Shown in pieces: positions 52,101 to 61,700 of a stretch of DNA of 64,000 nt. The stretch covers positions 1,052,510-1,116,509 of the forward strand of contig CAXAMN010006446.1 in the NCBI GenBank assembly GCA_963970005.1. The letters are read 5' to 3'. Below the pieces are notes generated by a model. The model had not been told where the DNA came from. It saw nothing but the letters and a program-made list of their open reading frames with translations, and did not search any database. The position numbers were made by a program, and so were the translations under genes. This DNA comes from Durusdinium trenchii. Taxonomy: Eukaryota > Sar > Dinophyceae > Suessiales > Symbiodiniaceae. Position 1 is the first letter of the stretch, and each line of letters begins with the position of its first letter.

Positions 52101-54501
52101 AAAAGTTTAGGCGAAGAAGCTGGGCAAACTAATTGGGGGAGGTTCGGTTCTGTAATTGTCCATGCAGAAGGGTTTTCGACAGGCTGTTAGTGTTACGCAG
52201 GAAAAAGTCCTGCCAAACTATGACAGAGGGTTCCTTAATCCCGTGTTCGCATTAAACGAAACAAACCCACACACACACTGTTGCCCACACGCTGTCAAGA
52301 CTTTCTAGCGCATTTCTGCTTGATCCAAGCTGTTTTATCATACTCCATGAATGATTTTCTCCCTATTTCACCTGTCCAAGGATCTCAGCATCAAGACGGA
52401 GTGAAATCACCTGGATCTGCCTTGGCTGGGAAAGTCGATGATCACTGGTGGAGCGAAGGCCACTTTCTGACTTTTTGAGCCAGGCTATTTGCAAAACCAA
52501 GCAAGACCAGCCTATCGGATGCACTTGGGTTTTGGTTGTGGGACAGCAACATGCTACTGTTGAAGTTCAGTCCATCACACCACATCTGCAACTTCTCTCC
52601 GGAGAAAGACGCACGACCCGATGGTCTTTCGACACCATCGGGTAACGCCCTTGGAGCGAGGGGAGGAGTTGACTGTACCAATGTTGGGAACCTAACAAAT
52701 AGGTTGGAGGCCATCGCTTCTAGAATCTAATCCAACAAAAACACAATGATATGCAATTTTACGTGGACTCTTTGACTCACGGTTTCTCGCAAAAATGCGC
52801 AATCTGAAGTCACCGGCGACTTGAGAAGTAATGAGATCAAAACACGAACCGGTTTGGTTACAAAATGACACAAACCTTGGCACTGTTCCCTTCACTTTTC
52901 TGGATGATACAGGCTGAGCAAGTATTCCAAGTAATTACCAGGTCCATAGCTAGCCATCTGCGGTTGTCTTCATGTATTTCAATGTATACTGATATGATGT
53001 GTTGCTAGATATGGCTTTGAGTGGGGGGATGGGGCGCTAGTGCAAAACCTCCGAAGATTTCCCAACCATGAGCTGGTGTCAGCGAAATTGTACAAAGGGA
53101 AAAACACAAAGCAGGTTTCTGACCCCCAATATCAGATTCAAACCTTCCGACCATGAGACCAAACCAGAATTCACAACTTTTAATAGCCTCGCAAATATTT
53201 TCTTGATAACAACTCCTCCACGACGCAGCCACGGTGCCCAATGATGCGTAGCTCCCCCCCGTCCCACACGTGGTGACCACGCCGGGCGCAGCTCCCTGCA
53301 GCTGTGCTGGTGCCAGGGCCATAGAGGGTCCTTGCAGCCGGCAGCCTGCAGGAGTTGTGCCCGGCCTGCAAAGTCATGAAGCGGAGGACCATGTCGGTTG
53401 ACATCAGTAAAGAAGCCAACATACAGTGCTTTCTAGTCGTGTAGTGAGGGTGTGGAAGCCGGGCAAAGGAATTCTTTAATGATGGGAGGATTTGCTTTTT
53501 GGTTGACTGATGTCAATAGTCTATCAACATCTGTCAAACATATTGGAACTGCGAACAAATGGATTCCACTCGTGAAATTGCAAGTTGCAAGTGGTGCTGC
53601 CATCCTAGCTGAAGGCAACTGCTGCAAGCAAGTCACTGGAGCTGAAAGCACTCACCAGAGCTCAGCTGACGTTCACAAAGATCTGCCCAGCTGATCGCTT
53701 CACAGTCCTTCCAAACAGACGAAAACATACAACAATTCACTGAGTGTTGGCTGGCTGTTGGCTATCTTCGCTATATGTTGGCTAGATTCATTTGAGATGT
53801 GAATTGTCATGAATTTATGTAATTTGGCTTTCCTGGGATTCAAACATATTGTTGCAGGAATCTGGTGCAAACCCAGCTGAAAATACTCTGGTTGAGCTAA
53901 GCAAGCTTCCCTAAGCACGTGGTAAGTTCATATATACAGTACTTGCTGAAGAAAGATTTGACGCAGGACTTCATGAGCAACTGAGTCGCCCCTCTCTCTC
54001 TCTCTCACCGGCCCTATGGGGCCTCTGGCAGCTGTCGGGCATCTGATTCATTGGGCAAGGCGATAGTGTGGCCTCTGAAATGACAGCAAGGTCCCAGAAA
54101 TCCAGGAGTCAAATGGCAAGACATTCCTTCAGAATGAAGAATCAACTGATGTGTTTCTTCCATTTTCCTCCTGATTTGTTTGACGATGCTAATGTATGTG
54201 CGATTCAACAGAAACCACAGTTTATATAGTTGCTCGCTTCTGAGCGCTCACACTACTGATGACCCTTGCTTAAGTGGCATTCCATGGCAAAAATCCACAC
54301 TCATTGAGGTTTCTCTGGCATGCCATACGCAGATGTTTATAACATCGCTGACATGTGCTACATGCTGCGTCCTTCGGCATCCTTGTCGCTTGCCGCAGCT
54401 CGTGTCTTGAACCGAGCCGAGCTGCGTGGCGATGTGCCCCGCAGCTGAGCGACTGCGCGAAGAAGAAGCGCGGCTGCCGCCACGAGGAGCCGCCCGGTCA
54501 T
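40003..54501 (-). CDS. G4: receptor copy with nonsense codon and indels, possible pseudogene
   Basis: Exons: e1 54,413-54,501; e2 54,023-54,072; e3 53,656-53,707; micro-exon near 53,600; e5 53,230-53,365; e6 52,378-52,420; e7 51,446-51,566; e8 51,129-51,194; e9 50,725-50,805; e10 50,358-50,454; beta-helix 45,435-48,263; Cys exons 45,099-45,240, about 44,783-44,842 or longer, and 44,285-44,370; TM exons 43,583-44,175 and 43,211-43,442; 42,897-43,022; 41,819-41,855; 41,613-41,727; 41,258-41,387; 40,776-40,861; 40,481-40,582; terminal 40,003-40,156. Against its sisters, e5 lacks one base, e8 has one extra, and the giant exon has an in-frame TAA at 46,512-46,514. Membrane and TIR-like exons are open, so decay, if real, is confined to the ectodomain. 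Confidence 0.73.
40481..41855 (-). CDS. G4 linker and TIR-like domain exons
   Basis: The linker exon is only 37 bp (41,819-41,855; GMGSKAQTQLLG) but keeps phase between CTAG-type acceptor and GA donor. 41,613-41,727, 41,258-41,387, 40,776-40,861 and 40,481-40,582 are of family length and open; WCLFEFLLSSREQLELVF is intact. SAS replaces the usual PTS in the first TIR-like exon. Confidence 0.7.
42897..43442 (-). CDS. G4 third membrane helix and post-membrane exon
   Basis: 43,211-43,442 encodes LPMAAVAAVLHWPVAWLIQG. 42,897-43,022 (126 bp) is uninterrupted at NIVRPL, as in G2, and reads FILERNMHFVVANIVRPLTQ. Confidence 0.78.
43583..44175 (-). CDS. G4 first transmembrane exon
   Basis: 593 bp, open. 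Ectodomain end DGSCRPCEIYRAW and RDVCHV, helix VILFMGAAVFVILTFIAFEI, loop with RARGTGLQWLDF, helix VTLLIALLFLLAILPTIIK. The intron behind it is framed by GTCACTT. Confidence 0.84.
44285..45240 (-). CDS. G4 Cys-rich juxtamembrane exons
   Basis: 45,099-45,240 reads SIDSLAISCPDCPQGVTFNA, almost identical to G2. 44,783-44,842 reads TPRCACSDYQILGI, one Cys-x-Cys pair conserved; the upstream part of this exon is not alignable to G2. About 44,285-44,370 reads EDVFRTCRFCNSLATD. A 21-bp palindrome (44,501-44,521, CAATGTAGGT arms) lies in the intron between the last two. Confidence 0.66.
45435..48263 (-). CDS. G4 giant beta-helix exon with internal stop
   Basis: 2,829 bp, 943 codons, in register from end to end but with TAA at 46,512-46,514, where G5 has AAA in the matching rung (SAFKEVEI against HAF-stop-EVEI). 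Several bases around the stop also differ, so this is not a homopolymer artefact. Rungs follow the five-type cycle; the C-terminal part matches G2 (VVVDNVNIHYLPPVDHLQVL). Confidence 0.84.
49672..50300. mobile_element. nested inverted-repeat (MITE-like) element in G4 intron
   Basis: Outer arms 49,711-49,766 and 50,042-50,096 are about 55 bp and nearly exact inverted copies starting AGCTGGCGCCTTGCCAGG. Inside, arms of roughly 65-70 bp (49,776-49,841 and 49,876-49,943) form a second inverted pair. A segment with GTACCTGG and GAATT is also repeated directly (49,858-49,905, 50,028-50,072). A further partial AACTCAGCTGGCGCCTT copy lies at about 50,280. No coding capacity. Confidence 0.68.
50358..53365 (-). 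CDS. G4 exons 5-10 with two indels
   Basis: e5 53,230-53,365 is 136 bp against 137 in G2: its C7 run (near 53,254-53,260) matches an eight-base stretch elsewhere, shifting DGGGATHHWAPW out of frame. e6 52,378-52,420, e7 51,446-51,566, e9 50,725-50,805 and e10 50,358-50,454 are normal. e8 51,129-51,194 is one base longer than in G2 and G3, so phase to e9 is off unless another donor is used. The two changes have opposite sign but enclose two exons. Confidence 0.66.
53656..54501 (-). CDS. G4 signal-peptide exon and exons 2-3
   Basis: ATG 54,499-54,501 opens MTGRLLVAAAALLLRAVAQL, a signal peptide of different residues but equal plan to the other copies. e2 54,023-54,072 reads GHTIALPNESDARQLPE. 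e3 53,656-53,707 reads DCEAISWADLCERQLSS. Candidate trans-splice AG at 54,516-54,517. Confidence 0.68.
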
Positions 54502-55613
54502 AGCACTGACTGCGACTGTGGATAGTAATGATAATAAGCCCTGATAAACTTTGTTAGTAAATGTTCAAGATCTTCCTGCTTGTTGAGTTGCGGAAGGATC
54601 GAGGAGTAGATTTCATGCTGGTAGAATAGAGCGCTTTTGATCGTTTTTGTTGGGCCAGTAGTTAGTCGAAAAACATCACTGCCACCTTAATAAGTTTGCT
54701 TGGGCACTCAACCGCGTAGTTTGAGAGCAATATCACTCGCACTGCATTCAAATGAGTCTTCAGCACTACCAATCTGTGGAAAGGGCTCAGGGTAGACCAA
54801 GCATGAACTTATCCGGGAAGTGTTCTGATGATATGTTTGACTGCGACCAAATGCGTTTTCTTTCCTCTCTTTGTGACTGCCGAGTGAACTGATCAAAAAC
54901 ACAAAGCTGAAAAGGTGGCAGCAGCACAAACCTCTCGGAAACTACATCCAAATCTTGAATTTCCTCTCCCGGTGTGGACACGCGTGGACACGCTTCGACA
55001 CACCCAGGCCTGCGCTGTTTCTGCGGCACAGCACAGCTTTGATCCAGCACCCCTGGACAGTGAGGAAAGGAAATCCTCCCCAACGTTTGGCCGACTCGCA
55101 TCAATCAAACTGTTTCATTTGTTTCAAGATGTTGGAAAAGACGTCTCCACTCTGTAGCTTCGGTGGCGTTTGAGGGGTAATTACCAGCAAGGTCTTGCAA
55201 AGAGTCTTGGAGCATCTCCAACCTCATCAAACTGAGTTGCAGCTTTTGGCTGGCGGATCTGGTGTCTCATCGACGTTCATCGGTCAAAAGCTCTGCATGG
55301 CAACATCCCATCGAGCCATTGCACCGCCAAAGCTCTGCGATCACATGAGGTCAATTGATCCATTTTTAGAGGAGACTCGAAGGTTCAAGGGAAAACGACA
55401 CGGCAAATCATCAGTCGAATTTAAGAATGGCGATGGTTCGTTGCGATGACTCATGGTCAGGAAGTGCTAAACAAATTGGAAAGAGTGACGACCTTGTGCG
55501 TACTCTCACAAAAATGGATTTTCAAGCTATAGGCCATTAAAAAGACTTCCCATGGGGTCACGACCCTTGCGCTATCCCGGAAAATACCCATGCACACTGA
55601 ATTAAATGTACAA
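54502..55613. other. intergenic region G5-G4
   Basis: Contains the single 3'-flank block (55,440-55,590) and the block at 55,255-55,370 shared with 4,190-4,310 and 39,505-39,645. No exon supported. Confidence 0.55.
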
Positions 55614-55767
55614 TTAGTTTTGACCTAGTCTGTGCAGCAGGCTATCAGTCGCGCTTCCCACATTGGCCAAGTTCTTCTTCAGCATCTGTCCCATCAAGTG
55701 TTTGATCCGGCCGTCCATGCTCTCCAAACTGCCCAAGGTATTGATGATGTATTCAAAGATCTTTCTC
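55614..55767 (-). CDS. G5 terminal exon
   Basis: 154 bp, open, stop TAA 55,614-55,616, sequence almost identical to G4 (KIFEYIINTLGSLESMDGRI). Confidence 0.8.
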
Positions 55768-58700
55768 CTCGTCATGGTGCTGAACAGCATGGTAAACCAT
55801 TCGACATTCGAAGCTTTCTTATCTATAACTATTCGCGGCTAGGGTTTATCAAAGATCCCACAAGTATGCGGCCTTGCAGCTACCAATCAAATATATTTAT
55901 GGCTGAAGACTCCTGGCAAATCTGCAAATCCCACAGCTAGCAAATCTGCAAATCTGACTAATATGTTTGCAACCGGGTGTAAGCGAGACTGAACCAAGAC
56001 TGAAACAACACAAAAAAGACCAAAAAAAGAACTCTGGCGAAATAGGTCATCGCTGACCGAAACGATGGCGGCTGATCCCATGGTGTCTCAGGTCTTCTTC
56101 AAGCTGAATGGATGCCTTGCCCCTATGCAAAACTTGTCACTGGCCCTTGCGGCAAACAGTGTTGTTTACTGACTCACCCTTCCCCCATGTGTTGAAACAA
56201 GTGTCTTGTCTTCTTCACTGGATGCCTGGCACTTCACCACCTCCAGGCACTCGATCTTCTTGCCGACTTCCAAGGCGATGTCGAAAGACTTGCATCCGTC
56301 CTCACAGAAATAAGACCACTTAGATGCAACATGTGACACATGTGATGCCTCATGGCACCTTCTAAGAGATGTGGGGGGGTTTTCGTATGCTTCCGTATGT
56401 GTTCAGTCGATTTTTCTCCCCAAGAGAACAACAAGCTTGTACACTGAGATCGATCGAGGCGTCGTCACCCACGACTCCCACGTCAGTAGTGAAGACCAGC
56501 TCCAGATGCTCTTGACTGGACAGGAGGAACTCGAACAAGCACCAAACTCCTGAACAGTTTTGCACACAAAGGAAGGAATTTGCTGCGTTCTTCGCTACTT
56601 CAAACGTTTCAGCTTTCACATGGTTCGATCTTGGTGTTGTGATTGTCCTACATGGATTCGTAGTCGCTCGATAGTTGTATTATTGTGGGGCTAATGTTCA
56701 CCTTAAATTTGTCTCGTCTTTGTCTCGCAGTTTCAGTTTAAACCTCAACAAGCAAAAAGGTCAAAAAGGCTTCAACAAAGTGATAGAAACGAAGGTCATT
56801 GAGTCATGCAATGCTTTGTATAGCTTTGCAATTGACTATACATGTCATGATTCATGAGGTACGGTACAGAAATCACGAGCCAATCTGACACCTGCTCTGA
56901 TCACAAATGGCAATATTTTGAGCAGTTGCTGGTGCAATAAAGGTGTCAGTTCAAGGAATGTCTACTGCATTCCCCTAACTATTATCTACGTTCGTCTTCG
57001 TCTTCCCTGTGCTGTCGAGGCTCGAGTGAGCGGTTGCACCTCGCGATCTAACACCATGGCAACTCCCTTAATCCCACCCCTCAAGGCCCTTGCAAAAGCG
57101 CTATCCATCGGATCGTCGGCCAGTTCGGCTGCGATATTCCACTGGTTATTGGCCTAAGCAGCAGAATGAAAGCAAAAAATAAGGGTAACACAGCCCAACC
57201 ATAATATCATTTCCCAGTCTGAGTCTGAGCATACACGATTTCCATCAATGCGGGCGTCTCTCTCTCTCTCTCTCTCTCTTCAGATCCTGTACTTTCGTCA
57301 TACCTATCCTTAGCTTCATTGGGAACTGATCTGAAAAAGCAGGAAAAGCAGGTCCAACGAAACACAAAATCCACAAAGTTGAGTTCCCAGTGGCAAAGGA
57401 GCAAATCCAATAGGCTGCATCGATCCAAGATGTAGGGCCTTCCTTGGACAAGGCATGGCAGCGAATGGAGCGCACAAAGTGAGAGAAGCTCGTGCCCCAG
57501 GAATGTGACCTCAGCTGTTCAGGGCGGGGTACTGATAGTACACACACGTTCCGCACGTTCACGGTCCCTGGTGGATGGCATGGCCCATGAAAACTATATT
57601 TACCTTACAAATACTGGGTGGAACACACTTGCAGTGAGTCCAAATGTGACCTCCGCCGAGCAGGGCCCCTTCTGGGCAGAGTTTGTAGAATATACATCTC
57701 TCTCTCTCTCTGTAGAAAGTAGGAATCTTCCTTTTGTGGCCATACCGTCCACAAAAGCCTCCGGCGAGTCTGAGTTGGAGTGTAAGATGCAACAACATCT
57801 GAGCCAACTCCGCTAGTGAAGTAAAGTCATTAGCTTTTTCACCATGCCAGTAGGATCTATTTGTTACTCCGAAGATGCTTGGAAACTCTCTTAAAACTAA
57901 AGACATTGAACCAGCACCATAGCGATCACAGTCATTGCTTTCGCATGAAGCTTTCGCTCAAACGTCTGCAAGCCACATTCCCCCCATTCCCCTTTGACGC
58001 CTACGCAAGCAAAGCAGGCCGTTACAGTCTTGCACAAGCAGCATCACCCATCAGCTTTACATCAGCCGAGGGACACAAAGTAGTCCACCTGCATGCCACC
58101 CCAAAGAGTCACGAAGGACACGCCTTTGCTCTGCGTCAGGGGCCTTGCAGGGATGTTCCTCCCTGGCACACAAATGTCGAGTTGCTATGTTTTTGGTAAA
58201 CATTGCCTTTTTGAGGATTATCTGTTTCGGACCGTGGTATATGCAAACATCTTTTTCAAGTGCCTTTTGGAGAAGCCCGGAGACCACTTTTGGCTGCAGA
58301 ATCGGGTTTTCTCCGTAGAATCCAGAGCGGTTCCGCTACCCGGCCTTACAAGATTGGCCACCACGAAATGCATATTCCGCTCCAAAATGAAGCCTCAAGA
58401 GACGGCTCCGAGACGGCTCTGAGGGCTGAAGAAGATCTTCTTTCGGTCTGAGGGCGATTCATGTTCGGACAACGAAGCAACACATCAAAGGCATTTGGAC
58501 AAAAAACAGAGGTCCAAATTCCAATGTTTTAGGCTTCAAATCATTTAAGATGGTTTTCGGTTTGGATGCATTCTTTCAAGCGTCGTAAGTTAAGCGCGGT
58601 ATATAGATAATACGTAACATAACTGCATGGTAGCTAGCACGATGATAAAACTAAGGCGGAGAGTAACGCGCCTAATGTACATTTCCTTTTATTGTTCAGT

Positions 58701-61700
58701 ACGCGGAGATGGAATTATATAGAAAGCGGTTGAAATAAACTTGCGACATATTAACAACTTTGAGCGTATACAAAGAAACTTCCCAACAAGAGCTTACCTG
58801 ATGAGAAGGTTCAGAAACTCTCAAAGTGCTTCCATAATCCACGTAGTGTGAGGACCAACAGGCCCTGGTTGTGAGGATGCGTTGCATCTGGGCCTGGATG
58901 TGGCTTGCAGTGGATTTGTTTCTGGTAGTCATCCAAAGCTTCCGAGAAGGGCGTTCTACGGTACAGGCGTTGAATGAGCCATGCCACCGGCCAGTGCAGC
59001 ACCGCAGCCACAACCGCCATTGGAAGAGCAATGTAGAACACAGCGGTGACCTTTTGAAGGATGCAAACAAGCAAACTTTTAATCCCAAACAGAGCACAAA
59101 GAGAGCAAAATACACACACAAGCAAACAAAACAGTCCACGATACTTTCCAGTGACTTTCCAAGTGGCACTTGTATGTTCCAAGCGATTCCCGGACATGAC
59201 GGCGACTTTGATAATGGTGGGCAGAATCAGAAGCAAAACTAGCAAGGCAATGAGCAGGGTGAAGAGGAAACAAGTCTCGGTGGCGTGCAGGGACCCTCTG
59301 CAGGAAGCGCAATCAAATGGCACGTGTGCATCTTGAAGCAAAAGCTTCCTCTGTGCCACACTGCAAACCTTGACTGCCTTCGGCTTTTGTTGATCAACAT
59401 CCAGCCACTGCAAACTGGTTCCCCTTGCACGATAATGCACTCTCTGGTGCACCAGCCGTGATATGCTCTCAGGAAGGCTGGTAATAGGCCCCTGCACTGA
59501 GATGGTGAAGATCCTTTTGGTTGCCACCTCCGAGGAGTCTTCCAAATCAGACCTTGCGTCAAGAACTACCAAAGGAGCGTGAAGGATCTCGAACACAATG
59601 AAGATCAGGATCACCAACACTGCTGCACCTGTAAACAGTATTACGCGCTCTGGCCTTTCCCGTGGCAGCCAATGGCACACGTCACGTTTGCCATCAGACC
59701 AAGCTCGGTAGATCTCACAAGGGTGACAAATGCCATCCTGGAAGTATGATTGTCTGTTGCCTCAGGAATGCAGTGAACACCATGAAACACGGTTGTAATT
59801 TACATCACTTTTGCTACAACATCAAATTAACCACCTGTGAATGGTCAGGATGATCATGTCAATCTATCAGTTGCAAGTGAGTTGCAAAACCTGCACGTCT
59901 GGAAAACGTCTTCGAGAGACACCAGCTCTGTGTTGCGAAAGTGCTCACTTGTGATCCTTGGATGTGTGCCGTAGTTGTAACTGAGCAAGTGTCCCGTCTC
60001 CACATCAAAAGAGCAAACATATTTTGTCTGAGTGGTAAAGTGTATTGAGGAGCACGGTTGCCTTTTGATGTCTCTCTGCAACGACAAAGGTCAATAAAGA
60101 CACAGAAATTACTTCCTTCCACAACAAAACACAGCAACTAGAATCAAACCAAAAAATCCACGATTGAAGGAAGAATAATACTGGCACTGTTGTATTTATT
60201 TGCGCAGAGTTTTGCATATCATTGATGCAATTGTGTCTTTCTCGTTCTTCCATCAACAATGCCGAGAATCCGGTAGTCTCCGCAATCGCAACGTAGTGTC
60301 AAGCCATTTGACCTCAAAGCCAGCCAGGACTTTTCGGCAATCTGGGTTGAAATGGTAACAGCTTTTGACATTCCAACACATTCTTTTACAGCAAAGTATT
60401 CACATATGTTTTATTGTGTTTGTCTTTTTTCTTTTTTTTAAAGGAGCGATTCGAGACTGTGCAAGAAGGAGTAGCAACATTTGGTTCGAGTGACACTGTG
60501 GAGGCTTTGGAACATTGGAGATTTTGTGGGCTCAGAGCTTGCAAGGTTTTATCATCTGTTGCATTGAAGGTCACTCCCTGCGGGCAGTCCGGGCATGAAA
60601 TGGCCAAGGAGTTGATAATGAAGTTCTCCTGCAGGGAAGGCTTTTGAAGAGTCGGTCTGGGCAAAGATCGATGTGAGCAAGTATCATGAATGTTGCTGGC
60701 AAAGGATAGCTCACCAATTGATTACAATTTCATGCGCATTAGGGAGGGATGGATAATTATGTATTTCTGAAGCATATGGCACATATGTCTTGCCTGCAGA
60801 AGGAAAAACACACATACAAATATTGGTGCAAGAATGGCAGATCCTGAGCAGCTAGGATCTGCAGATTGTCGACCGGTGGCCGGTAGTGGATGTCGACATT
60901 GTCGATCACCACATAGCTGGGGCGTGTTGTGAGGAGTGAACTGTTCCACGATCCCAAATGAATGCTTGAGAGGCGCACTTCTTCGGAAGGGCAGGCTTCA
61001 ACTGACAGAAGGCCTGAGCTCAAGCGACCCATTGCATTCAGAGCTGCGCCATCTGTCACTTGGAACGTGGTGTTTCTGCAGAGAGAGGAGCAGCCGCCAT
61101 TTTGCAGGTCCAAACCATGCCCACCAATGATGCCCTCAAGGGCCAAGGTTGAGCTAGGATGTAGTTGGAGGCAACTTGCTGCCAGAACGCTGGAGTTTCC
61201 ATCACCTTCTGCTTGATGAATGTCTAAGCTGGACTGAGACAAAAGAAGCACCAGGCCATCCACACGACCTGCAGTGCCTGTCCGCTCGGCAGAGGAATTG
61301 GCCGTCGACATTGAGCCATTGTGCATTGTCAGCGCAGTGCGAACCATGAACCCACCACCATCTACCCCTGCATGCGTGTCGGACATGGCAACTATAGATG
61401 CATCGACAAGTGCCATGCCACCATTTGCAAAGAAACCTCCACCAGATTGTCCTGATGTCGCATTTTGAATGCTGACTGTTGAGTTGTTGATAGCAACCTT
61501 GCCACCAGCAGAGACTCCTCCGCCGTTAATTCCTGCTGTTACATTCAAAACGATGAGAGTGGAACGATTGGAGAGCTTTAGTTCAGCCCAAACGTCAAAG
61601 CCTCCACCATATCCAGAGACTGCATGTCCGTTGGAAATCTTCACTGTCGAGCTTCCACCAATGTCAACCTCCCCAAGGGAATACAACCCTCCTCCACTGT

